From assembly GCA_035533075.1 (NCBI GenBank), contig DATLUO010000193.1, positions 186,001 through 250,000 of the forward strand: a DNA stretch of 64,000 nt. The letters run 5' to 3'. A program made the translations under genes and the position numbers. This document shows positions 51,666 to 59,185 of the stretch, piece after piece. The notes under the pieces are model-generated. The model was not told the DNA's origin. It saw nothing but the letters and a program-made list of their open reading frames with translations, and did no database searches. How positions within the stretch are numbered: position 1 is the first letter of the stretch; each line of letters begins with the position of its first letter. The DNA comes from Pirellulales bacterium (GTDB taxonomy: Bacteria > Planctomycetota > Planctomycetia > Pirellulales > JAICIG01).

Positions 51666-51962
51666 ATGGCCCGCGCGGCGCGCATCTTCCTCGTGTTTGC
51701 CGCGCAGCGGCCCGAAGACCGCGCCATGCCCGTGCAGTTAAGAGACAACCTCGGCAACCGCCTGGTGATGCGCGTCGAAAGTCCCGGCACGTCGATGATC
51801 GCTTTGGGCGAAGAAGGCGCCGAGCGGCTCCTCGGCCGCGGCCACCTCGCCGCGCGGCTGCAAGGCGAAGATCGAATCATTTATGCCCAGGTGCCGATCC
51901 TGTCGCCCGATCAAATGGCGCTCACTGTGGCCGCGATCCGGCAGTCGACGCGCCGCACGTGA
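51666..51962 (+). pseudogene. C-terminal fragment of an FtsK/HerA-like DNA translocase
   Basis: 98 codons from an ATG: ARAARIFLVFAAQRPEDRAM, PVQLRDNLGNRLVMRVES, then TSMIALGEEGAERLLGRGHL. This is the last part of the FtsK-type RecA fold (the LVxATQRP motif and the GxxGAERLLGRGxL block). Walker A and B are missing. Homology may begin slightly before the ATG; further upstream is a 29-base motif repeated near 54.4 kb. It is the plus-strand neighbour of the helicase and probably the stub of a larger translocase gene. Confidence 0.65.
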
Positions 51963-52075
51963 CGCGGTGCTAGTGCCTTGACCGGCAGCCCCGCATCTCA
52001 TTCGCTCCCGGCGCGCCGGGACACAAGGCGGATGCAATCCGCGCAATCGTCCGGGCCAGGATCGGCTTGCGAGAA

Positions 52076-52405
52076 ATGGCGTTTTCCGGCCGGTGCGAAT
52101 ACTACACCTGGCAAAGCCCGCGGGGCGACCTCTACGTCGTGTCGCTGGCGCTGAAGAACCGCACGGGCAAGGCGGCGCCGAGCTACGAATGGTGGAAGAC
52201 CTTGGCGCAGGTGGTGGCCGGCCGCGCGTCGAGCGAAGATGTCGCGCTCGATATCCTTTGCAGCGAGTTGTCGAGCGTCGAAGGTATGCGGCGCACTTGC
52301 CTGGCGTGCGGCGCCGTCGATTTTGTCGACGGCCTCCCGCGTGCCGCGCTCGACAACTCAGAGTCCTGGTTCATGTGCGAATGCTCCGCGATCGTCGGCT
52401 CCTGA
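52076..52405 (+). CDS. hypothetical protein
   Basis: 109 residues from an ATG (a TTG nine bases earlier is possible): MAFSGRCEYYTWQSPRGDLY, VVSLALKNRTGKAAPSYEWW, then CLACGAVDFVDG and MCECS. The cysteine spacing could hold a zinc ion. Codon use is like its neighbours, and I recognise no family. It follows the FtsK-like stub by about 110 bases and could itself be a remnant. Confidence 0.4.
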   Translation: MAFSGRCEYYTWQSPRGDLYVVSLALKNRTGKAAPSYEWWKTLAQVVAGRASSEDVALDILCSELSSVEGMRRTCLACGAVDFVDGLPRAALDNSESWFMCECSAIVGS

Positions 52406-52502
52406 AACCGGTTGCTCGTAGAAGACCAGCCCTAGCAACTGGCCGGGGTTGGTCAAATCGACGGTGACGCGGAGCGGTTCGGGAGGGAGAGGGTTGTCAA
52501 TC

Positions 52503-52532
52503 GTAGCAGGCACACTCCGTTGTGCCGTTGCC
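52503..52532. repeat. repeat C, inverted copy
   Basis: GTAGCAGGCACACTCCGTTG then TGCCGTTGCC, the reverse complement of the tandem unit found 90 bases to the right. It can pair with those units to form a long stem. Confidence 0.7.
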
Positions 52533-52620
52533 TTCGAGCGCAAGACGTTAATCCACGAGCCGGTCGTTGCTGCTGCTCGGTGTGCCGCCAAAACCGCGAG
52601 AGCGAAGTCGACGAGCACGC

Positions 52621-52719
52621 GGCAACGGCACGGCGGAGCGTGCCTGCTACTTTGGCAACGGCACGGCGGAGTGTGCCTGCTACTTTGGCGACGGCACAGC
52701 GGAGTGTGCCTGCTACTTT
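52621..52719. repeat. 33-base tandem repeat, three units (repeat C)
   Basis: Three units at 52621-52653, 52654-52686 and 52687-52719, each GGCRACGGCACRGCGGAGYG followed by TGCCTGCTACTTT. Units differ at one to three positions. Each contains a GGCAC/GTGCC hairpin. There are no spacers between units, so this is not a CRISPR array. Confidence 0.9.
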
Positions 52720-52849
52720 CTACGCGAGGCATCGCTGCCTCCTTTTGATGTGGCCGCACCGCCCGCTCGGCGGCGCTTGCCGTGTATTTAACCGATCGCC
52801 CGGCGATTGCAAGCAAGTTGCGGTCAGGTTTTTTCATGGGGACGTTCAA

Positions 52850-52907
52850 GGGTTCAGGGTTCAGGGTTCAGGGTTCAGGGTTCAGGGTTCAGGGTTCAGG
52901 GTTCAGG
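52850..52907. repeat. GGGTTCA microsatellite
   Basis: About eight perfect copies of the 7-mer GGGTTCA in a row. The length is not a multiple of three per unit and no gene reads through it. Confidence 0.92.
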
Positions 52908-52916
52908 ACGGGCTGA

Positions 52917-52936
52917 CATCACGACGGAGCGTGATG
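52917..52936. repeat. short palindromic repeat D, copy 2
   Basis: CATCACGACGGAGCGTGATG, differing from copy 1 (2749-2768) at two positions. Confidence 0.6.
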
Positions 52937-52972
52937 GCGACTGACCACGGACCACGGACAACGGACCACCTT

Positions 52973-52990
52973 CCTCGCTCACGCTTCGGG
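52973..52990. repeat. repeat E, single arm
   Basis: CCTCGCTCACGCTTCGGG, matching the inner arm at 6727-6744 except for two bases. No partner arm is adjacent. Confidence 0.55.
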
Positions 52991-53105
52991 TTATTGTCGC
53001 CCTCACGTCATTGCCGGCCTTGCTTTCCGGCGGCCAGCGGCGGAAAATCATGTTGTCGCGATTCAATGCGGCCCCTGAGTTGAGGCATTTGCGGAGGTTC
53101 CATCT

Positions 53106-53342
53106 ATGACCGCCATTGTTGAAGGCGTTTACAAGCAGGGGAAAGTCGAGCTCCTGCAGGCCCCGGCTGGTTTGCCGGAAGGCCGGGTGCGGGTCATCCT
53201 GATTGCCGAGGCGGACCGGCCCAAGCCCCCGCCGCGGATGATGACCTTCGGCATGTTCCCCGGCGATACCTCCACGCTGGAAGACTTCACGGAAGCCGAA
53301 TGGCAGGGCGAGGAGAAGTGGGGCGACGCCGATGGGCAATGA
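53106..53342 (+). CDS. vapB: AF2212/DUF104-like antitoxin
   Basis: A 78-residue protein. The N-terminal half, MTAIVEGVYKQGKVELLQAP then GLPEGRVRVILI, is the small beta-barrel fold of AF2212/DUF104 antitoxins (V-Y-x-x-G-x-L/V-x-L). The acidic C-terminal tail (DFTEAEWQGEEKWGDA) would engage the toxin. It overlaps the following PIN gene by 11 bases, giving a standard coupled pair. Confidence 0.82.
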   Translation: MTAIVEGVYKQGKVELLQAPAGLPEGRVRVILIAEADRPKPPPRMMTFGMFPGDTSTLEDFTEAEWQGEEKWGDADGQ

Positions 53343-53736
53343 GTATGCCCTCGATGCGCACACGTTGATCTGGTTTATCGGCGGCAATGCCCGACTGGGC
53401 AGTAACGCCCGCGCGGCCCTGCAGGATCCCGGCAGTCGATTGTATCTGCCGGTGATTGCCCTGGCGGAGGCTTGCTGGGCGGTGGCTCGCGGCAAGACCA
53501 GTATTCCATCGCTGGCCGCGCTATTGGCCGCCGTTGATGCCGACTCGCGGACCGTGGTCGTGCCGCTGGATCGTGCCATTCTGGACCGGTCGCTCACGTT
53601 GTCAGCGATCGGCGAGATGCATGACCGGCTGATCGCTGCCGCTACCTTGCACCTGGCAGGCGTGTCGTCAATCGTGCCTCTTTTGACTTGCGACCCCGAC
53701 ATCGCATCCTCCGGACTCGTCACCGTTGTTTGGTGA
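53332..53736 (+). CDS. vapC: PIN-domain toxin, VapC family
   Basis: A 134-residue PIN-domain ribonuclease with a complete acidic set: D8 (ALDAHTLIW), E46 (ALAEACW), D98 (MHDRLIAA) and D121 (LTCDPDI). It starts inside the antitoxin gene. This pair, unlike most of its surroundings, looks intact and could stabilise the adjacent island. It is a different subfamily from the VapC at 14248-14670. Confidence 0.87.
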   Translation: MGNEYALDAHTLIWFIGGNARLGSNARAALQDPGSRLYLPVIALAEACWAVARGKTSIPSLAALLAAVDADSRTVVVPLDRAILDRSLTLSAIGEMHDRLIAAATLHLAGVSSIVPLLTCDPDIASSGLVTVVW

Positions 53737-53827
53737 CCCCTCATCCCTGAGCCCTTCGGCGTTCGTTGAGCAACCGACAAGCGTTCAGAACGACGAGCGG
53801 TTGCGGTGTATCTGTGCGTACCGTAGC

Positions 53828-53847
53828 CATCACGCTCCGCCGTGATG
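53828..53847. repeat. short palindromic repeat D, inverted copy 3
   Basis: CATCACGCTCCGCCGTGATG, the exact reverse complement of a CATCACGGCGGAGCGTGATG consensus. Confidence 0.6.
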
Positions 53848-53872
53848 AAAGCCGGCAATCGGAACCCAACCC

Positions 53873-54370
53873 TCAGGCCTTCCTCGACACCCGACGTCGC
53901 TTGCCGTCGGCGGCGCTATACTTCTCGGCCAGCGCGGCCACCTCGGCGGCGATCTCGGCGCGGAGCTCGGCCGGCTCCAATACTTCGGCCGACGAGCCGA
54001 AGCTGAGGATGAACGAACGGGCTTCCACCGTGCTGGAAAGCGTCCACTCCGCGATCGCGCCGCCGTCGCGCTGGCGGCTCACACGCTGGCTGGCGTGCAT
54101 CCGCTTTTCCTGGATGTACCGCGCGGCCGAGGGGGCAAAGCGCACCCGCACCCGCACCGCCTGCTGGCCGTGATAAACGCCCAGCGAGCCGGCCAGGTGC
54201 CGCTCGAGGTCGAAGGCGGCGGGACGCTGAAAAGGAAACTTCGTCCGCTCGACCGTTTCGATGCGGTCGACTTTCCGGTGCCGCACCTCGTCGTGCTGCA
54301 AAATCAGCCACTGCCGCAAGAGCGGCGAGTGGTCGGCCGGCGTTCGACCCGCTTGTGGACCTTGAGTCAT
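53873..54370 (-). pseudogene. WYL-domain regulator, C-terminal part only
   Basis: 165 codons. It starts inside a WYL domain (QWLILQHDEVRHRKVDRIET), then shows the family's WCX extension: FDLERHLAGSLGVYHGQQAV, VRVRVRFAPSAARYIQEKRM and ILSFGSSAEVLEPAELRAEI. Intact YafY-type regulators have about 150 further residues, including the DNA-binding helix-turn-helix, at the N-terminus; these are missing. WYL regulators often control defence loci, so this may once have regulated the island. Confidence 0.7.
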
Positions 54371-54866
54371 ATCAAGCCCATTCTAGCGTCGTTCCGCTGA
54401 ACCCTCTACCGAATGCCGCTTGGTCGCTTGGTCTGCGGCGGATCCGACTTTCCGGCGGTTCGTGGGGTCTAACGGTCAGTGGGTGGTGGCTGGCGACCCT
54501 GCCGGAATTTTTCCGCGGTGCGTGGATTCTTTGGCGTTCGCCAAGCGTATTGCTGGTAGCCGGGGAGAAAAGAGAGAGTGGTTAGCAGTTAGCGGTTGGT
54601 GGTTGGTGGTTGGCGGCTGGCAGAGTGTCAGCCGTGCCTAAGAATTGAGCAGTGGCGCCACGCGGCCGCCGGTGCCGATCGGCTTGCGCAAATTTGCGCC
54701 AGCCGATGAAACACGGCGTTTTTGCCTAATTGTTCAACCTGACAGAGGTTTTTTGGCGGCTGCTCAAATGATGTGCATAGTGGTCATCCGACTGCCTGTT
54801 CTTTGAGCAATTCTTTTGTCCGTGCGGCGGAACAGTGTCGCCGGCGTTCGTCGAGTTGCAGCGAGA

Positions 54867-54981
54867 AGTCGAAAGAATTCGGTCCCAAGCCAACAGCGCG
54901 GTAGAACACAGGGAGCCACGCAGGCGGGGACGCCTGCAACGGATCCAACCCAAGCCAAACGCGAGATAGAACACAGGAATG
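54867..54981. repeat. dispersed repeat A, copy 2
   Basis: AGTCGAAAGAATTCGGTCCC to ACACAGGAATG, about 115 bases, collinear with copy 1 (2577-2688) over its whole length with scattered differences. Confidence 0.85.
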
Positions 54982-55020
54982 TTTGAGTGACGCCGGCTGT
55001 TCGGCCGAACCCCCCGCGCA

Positions 55021-55046
55021 CGGTGTGTATAAATTTACACACACCG
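55021..55046. promoter_or_regulatory. 26-base palindrome, possible operator
   Basis: CGGTGTGTATAAATTT followed by ACACACACCG: 8-base outer arms are perfect and the A/T centre is nearly symmetric. Its symmetry suits a dimeric regulator, but no gene start is close, so it may be another repeat. Confidence 0.35.
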
Positions 55047-55082
55047 GCGAAACACGAGGTTTTTTGCCTGTCATGCGGTGTG

Positions 55083-55163
55083 AGTCGAAAAAAATTCGGT
55101 CCCAAGCCAACGGCGCGGTAGAACACCGGGAGCCACGCAGGCGGACGAATGCAACCGATCCGA
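55083..55163. repeat. dispersed repeat A, copy 3 (shorter)
   Basis: AGTCGAAAAAAATTCGGTCC to GCAACCGATC, matching the first about 80 bases of copies 1 and 2, in the same orientation as copy 2 and about 100 bases after it. Confidence 0.8.
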
Positions 55164-55520
55164 CAATACGACGCGCCCAACAACCGCTTCCGGCAGCGGG
55201 CCGCCACTGCCAGACCCGCTTGCGGAGCAAGCGGGCTACGTCGCCCGCTCGCTCCGCGAGCGGATCGGCGGTCGCGAAGCGGCGGCCCGCTACGACTGAG
55301 GATCCGCAAAGTGCCCGACGGTAGGCGGTAGACGGGGATTGAAGAGCGGCGAACGCCGCCAGAATGCCCAATCCAAAATCCAAAATCGGCAATCCAAAAT
55401 TGACCACCCCCCCCAGATTTACCGTTGCGGCGCCAAAATGGGCCGCGGCCGACCCTCGGCGCAAGATCCAACGGGCCAACGGCTTGCAGCCAGGGCAAAC
55501 CGAACGCCTGTTTTGTTTTT

Positions 55521-55553
55521 GACAACGGTAATTATTCTATGACAAGGGTAATT
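55521..55553 (+). promoter_or_regulatory. direct repeats upstream of ilvE
   Basis: GACAACGGTAATT (55521-55533) and GACAAGGGTAATT (55541-55553) are spaced by 20 bases, about two helix turns, ending some 45 bases before the ilvE start. A TTGACA (55519-55524) overlaps the first copy. This is a plausible binding site for a regulator or part of the promoter. Confidence 0.45.
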
Positions 55554-55598
55554 CGGTTACAATGAACGGCCACACAAATCGCCCAAACGGAGATGCGA

Positions 55599-56471
55599 AT
55601 GACGACTGCCGAACGGCCGCTCAAGGTCTACATCAGCGGAAAGCTCTACGACAAGGCCGACGCCAAAATCAGCGTCTACGATCACGGCCTGCTCTACGGC
55701 GACGGCGTGTTCGAGGGCATCCGCAGCTACGGCGGCAAAGTTTTCCGCCTGGAAGAACACCTCAAGCGGCTGTGGGACTCGGCCAAGGCCATCTGGCTCA
55801 CCATTCCCATCTCGCGCGACGACCTGGCGAAAGCGGTCTACGACACGCTCCGGGCCAACAACATCGCCGACGGCTACATCCGGCTGGTGGTCACGCGCGG
55901 GGCGGGCACGCTCGGCCTCGATCCCAACCGCACCAGCGACCCGCAGGTGATCATCATCACCGACCATATCTCGCTCTACCCCCGCGAGCTGTACGAGAAG
56001 GGCCTGGAGATCATCACGGTCAGCGTCGTCCGCAACCACCCGGCGGCCCTCAGCCCGCGGATCAAGTCGCTCAATTACTTGAACAACATCCTGGCCAAGA
56101 TCGAGGGCCTGCAGGCCGGCTGCATCGAGGCCCTGATGCTCAACCCCAAAGGCGAGGTGGCCGAGTGTACCGGCGACAACGTGTTTTTGGCGCGCGACGG
56201 CGTGCTGCTCACGCCGCCGATCGAGGCCGGCATTTTGGAGGGCGTCACGCGGCAGGCCGTGATCGAGCTGGCCCGCGGGCAAAAGCTCGACGTGCGAGAG
56301 ATCCCGCTCACCAAGCACGACGTTTACATCGCCGACGAAATGTTCTTGACCGGCACGGCCGCCGAGGTCATTCCGGTGGTGAAAGTCGACAGCCGCGTCA
56401 TCGGCGGCGGCAAGCCGGGACCGATCACCCGCGACCTGATGGAGCGGTTCCACAAGCTGGCGCGAAGTTAG
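55599..56471 (+). CDS. ilvE: branched-chain amino acid aminotransferase
   Basis: 290 residues. The ATG at 55599 has GGAG six bases upstream and is preferred over the ATG at 55593. It is a class IV PLP aminotransferase: YDHGLLYGDGVFEGIRSYGG, the PLP lysine in SPRIKSLNYLNNILAK, NVFLARDG and FLTGTAAEVIPV are typical of the archaeal/planctomycete-type IlvE. It transfers amino groups between glutamate and the branched-chain 2-oxo acids in the cytoplasm. It stands alone, followed 80 bases later by a kinase gene on the same strand. Confidence 0.93.
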   Translation: MTTAERPLKVYISGKLYDKADAKISVYDHGLLYGDGVFEGIRSYGGKVFRLEEHLKRLWDSAKAIWLTIPISRDDLAKAVYDTLRANNIADGYIRLVVTRGAGTLGLDPNRTSDPQVIIITDHISLYPRELYEKGLEIITVSVVRNHPAALSPRIKSLNYLNNILAKIEGLQAGCIEALMLNPKGEVAECTGDNVFLARDGVLLTPPIEAGILEGVTRQAVIELARGQKLDVREIPLTKHDVYIADEMFLTGTAAEVIPVVKVDSRVIGGGKPGPITRDLMERFHKLARS

Positions 56472-56551
56472 CGGGGCTGCCCGCGGAAGCCGCGTCAGAA
56501 GACGACGGCCGGCAACGTCGAAGCCGGCCGCCGCTTGCTATAATCAGGCGT

Positions 56552-58231
56552 ATGTCTTCTCCGCTTTCCGCCCCTGCCTCGGCGACCGCCGATCGCGACG
56601 AGCAGCTTGGACGCCTGTTGGCAAGCATGACCGACGAGCTGCGCGCCGGCCGCTGGGTCGATGTCGACGCGCTGGGCCGCGAGCATCCCGAACTGTCGGC
56701 CGAGCTGCGAGAGCTATGGGCCGCCGTGCGGGTGGCCGAAGGCGTGGCGATTGGCCTGAGTGAATCGAGCGGCCCGACGGCCGACTGGCTGCCGGAAGCC
56801 ACGCTCGTGCCCGGCGATTTGCCGCGCCGCTTCGGCGATTTCGAGCTGCTCGAAGAGCTGGGGCGCGGGGGCATGGGTGTGGTCTACAAGGCGCGGCAGG
56901 TCAGCCTGGGCCGAACGGTGGCGGTGAAGATGATCCTGCGGGGCGAGCTGGCGTCGCCGGCCGAGGTGGCCCGCTTTCGCTCGGAGGCCGCCGCCGCGGC
57001 CAGGCTGGAGCACCCGCACATCGTGCCCGTCTATGAAGTGGGCGACTGCGACGGCCAGCCCTACTTTGTGATGAAATACATCGAAGGCACGACGCTGGCG
57101 CGGCGGTTGGCCGAAGGTCCCACGACCGCGCGCGAGGCCGCCGCCCTGCTGCTCACCGTTTGCCAGGCCATCGAGTTCGCCCATCAGAACGGCGTGCTGC
57201 ACCGCGATCTGAAGCCCTCGAACATCTTGATCGACGGCGAGGGCCGCTCGCACGTGAGCGATTTTGGACTGGCAAAACAGGTGACGGGCAACCACGAGCT
57301 GACGCGCTCCGGCGCGGTCCTCGGCACGCCCAGCTACATGGCGCCCGAACAGGCCGCCGGCAACCGCGGGCAACTCGGCCCCGCCAGCGACGTCTACAGC
57401 CTGGGCACGGTCCTCTACCAGATGCTCACGGGCCGGCCTCCCTTTCAGGCGGCCACGCCGGTCGACACCGTGTTGCTGGTGCTCGAACAAGATCCGCTGC
57501 CGCCGCGGCTGTTGAACCCCAAGGCCGACCGCGACCTGGAGATGATCGCCCTGAAGTGCTTGCAGAAGCCGCCGCTGTTGCGCTACCCCACCGCCCAGGC
57601 ATTGGCCGACGACCTGGCCGCCTATCTGCACGACGAACCGATCTCGGCACGCACCGGCCGCTTCACGCAGGTGGTGGCACGTTGGTTCCGCGAGACGCAC
57701 CACGCCACCGTGCTGGAGAATTGGGGCCTGCTCTGGATGTGGCACAGCCTGGCCCTGTTCGTGATTTGCCTTGTCACCAACGCCTTCCAATGGCAAGGCA
57801 TCACCTCGACCGGTCCCTACCTGGCGCTCTGGACCGCCGGACTGGGCACCTGGGCGGGCATCTTCTGGGCCCTGCGGCGACGCACCGGTCCCGTGACGTT
57901 TGTGGAACGCCAGATCGCTCATATCTGGGCCGGCAGCGTGATCAGCATCTCGGTGCTGTTTCTGGTCGAGAACTTGCTGCGGCTGCCCGTGCTCACGCTC
58001 TCGCCGCTGCTGGCCGTGGTGAGTGGAGTGGTCTTCATCTCGAAGGCGGGCATTCTCACCGGGGCGTTTTATCTGCAAGCCGCGGCCTTGTTCGCGACCG
58101 CCCTGGTGATGGCCTGGATGGACCGGACCGACATTCCGGGCAGCATCACGCTGTTCGGCGTCGTGTCGGGCCTGTCGTTTTTCTTTCCGGGGCTGAAATA
58201 CTATCGTCAGCGGATGCGGGGCGAAGGTTGA
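56552..58231 (+). CDS. membrane serine/threonine protein kinase
   Basis: 559 residues. An acidic N-terminal segment (about 1-90) precedes a Hanks-type kinase: glycine loop GRGGMGVVYKA (104-114), K126 in VAVKMIL, catalytic HRDLKPSN (217-224), DFG (237-239) and APEQ. From about residue 385 there are six or so membrane helices (LWMWHSLALFVICLVTNAF onwards) in place of the usual sensor domain, with little outside the membrane. Stop and next start overlap (TGATG at 58229-58233). The partner is therefore likely the next membrane protein. Confidence 0.92.
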   Translation: MSSPLSAPASATADRDEQLGRLLASMTDELRAGRWVDVDALGREHPELSAELRELWAAVRVAEGVAIGLSESSGPTADWLPEATLVPGDLPRRFGDFELLEELGRGGMGVVYKARQVSLGRTVAVKMILRGELASPAEVARFRSEAAAAARLEHPHIVPVYEVGDCDGQPYFVMKYIEGTTLARRLAEGPTTAREAAALLLTVCQAIEFAHQNGVLHRDLKPSNILIDGEGRSHVSDFGLAKQVTGNHELTRSGAVLGTPSYMAPEQAAGNRGQLGPASDVYSLGTVLYQMLTGRPPFQAATPVDTVLLVLEQDPLPPRLLNPKADRDLEMIALKCLQKPPLLRYPTAQALADDLAAYLHDEPISARTGRFTQVVARWFRETHHATVLENWGLLWMWHSLALFVICLVTNAFQWQGITSTGPYLALWTAGLGTWAGIFWALRRRTGPVTFVERQIAHIWAGSVISISVLFLVENLLRLPVLTLSPLLAVVSGVVFISKAGILTGAFYLQAAALFATALVMAWMDRTDIPGSITLFGVVSGLSFFFPGLKYYRQRMRGEG

Positions 58232-59151
58232 TGTTCGTGGCTTTGACGGTCGTCGTGACGGTACACTTGCTGGCCGTCTATCTGGCCTTGATGGGGCCGG
58301 CCATCGGACTTTGGCTGCAATGGCGGGCCGCTGCCGACGAGTTGGCGGCCCGTCTCGACCGGTACTATTTGCGTCTGGCCGTGGGCGGCCTGCTTGTGGC
58401 CACGGCGGCGGGCGGCCTGGCCGTGGTTTTGATCGGGCGGCTTTTTCCCGACGCCTACCTGGCCGCGGCACGCGAGCTTCCCACCTCGCGCTACTGGCCC
58501 TACGGCGCGATCGAGCTGGTCTTTTCGCTCGGCTGCTTCGTGCTGGCGCTGGCGCTGGCGGGGCACGTGTCTGGCCCGCGCAGCCGGTTTTGGATCCGCT
58601 GGCTTGCGACGCTGCTGGGCACGACCAACCTTGTTTACCACTTTCCGCCGCTGTTCGTCATGCTGGGGGTCTTGTGTACCCGGCCAGATACCTGGGGGCA
58701 TCCCGCGAAGTTCACCACGCTGCTGGCCGACGCTGAAGTGCTGGCCCGCGTGTCGCACCATCTCTTGGCGGCGCTGGCCGTGGCCGGTCTGGCGGCCGTT
58801 TGGTATGGAATGCGTCGGGGCGGCGAGTGTCTGCAGGCGGTGGTCTGGGGCGCTCGCATCGGCGTCGCGGCCGTCGTTCTCCAACTTCTGTCGGGCTTGT
58901 GGCTGGTGATGGCGATGCCGGTTGAAACGCGGCAAATGTTGCTCGGCGACGACGCTGTTTCGTCCGCGTTGTTTTGCGCGGCGTTCGTCGGCAGTTTGTT
59001 TGTCGTGCCGCGACTGGCCGCGATGGCACTGGGCAACGTGGAACGCCGGCACGCGCTGGTTACAATATCGCTGGTTCTGGCCGTGGTTGTGCTGATGACC
59101 GCCACCCGGCACCGCACGCGGGAACTTGCCGTTCCCGCCGCCCGCGAATAG
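58231..59151 (+). CDS. polytopic membrane protein of unknown function
   Basis: A 306-residue protein with about eight hydrophobic helices (FVALTVVVTVHLLAVYLALM at the start; LRLAVGGLLVATAAGGLAVV; LVFSLGCFVLALALAGHV). Conserved histidines within or near helices (TVHLL, VYHFPP, VSHHLL) resemble heme or metal ligands of oxidase-like membrane proteins, but no family can be named. Its start overlaps the kinase stop, so the two are made together. Confidence 0.75.
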   Translation: MFVALTVVVTVHLLAVYLALMGPAIGLWLQWRAAADELAARLDRYYLRLAVGGLLVATAAGGLAVVLIGRLFPDAYLAAARELPTSRYWPYGAIELVFSLGCFVLALALAGHVSGPRSRFWIRWLATLLGTTNLVYHFPPLFVMLGVLCTRPDTWGHPAKFTTLLADAEVLARVSHHLLAALAVAGLAAVWYGMRRGGECLQAVVWGARIGVAAVVLQLLSGLWLVMAMPVETRQMLLGDDAVSSALFCAAFVGSLFVVPRLAAMALGNVERRHALVTISLVLAVVVLMTATRHRTRELAVPAARE

Positions 59152-59185
59152 GTTAAGATAGGGATTATCCGAGGAGAGAACGACT

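Larger units (their letters stand above)
52406..53105. other. repeat-rich region without intact gene
   Basis: About 700 bases filled by repeat C units, a GGGTTCA microsatellite, a repeat D palindrome, GACCACGGACCACGGACAAC-type words and a repeat E arm. A minus-strand segment at about 52430-52500 reads PPEPLRVTVDLTNPGQLLGL, possibly a coding fragment. No complete gene is seen. Confidence 0.6.
54371..55598. other. repeat-rich region without gene
   Basis: About 1.2 kb. It contains TTGGTGG-type runs (about 54580-54620), two repeat A copies, two similar AAACACG(A/G)GGTTTTTTGCC-like words (54705-54728 and 55050-55069), a 26-base palindrome (55021-55046), A/T-rich AATCCAAAATCC words and direct repeats in front of ilvE. 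Open frames here translate repeat A and are not credible genes. Confidence 0.6.

Noticed and set aside
52621-52719. CRISPR array
   Set aside because: Units are directly adjacent without unique spacers, and there are no cas genes in the window.
54764-55525. Protein-coding genes of 230-253 codons on the minus strand
   Set aside because: They mostly translate repeat A and low-complexity debris; similarity to the frame at 2283-2666 is due to the shared repeat, not to a protein family.
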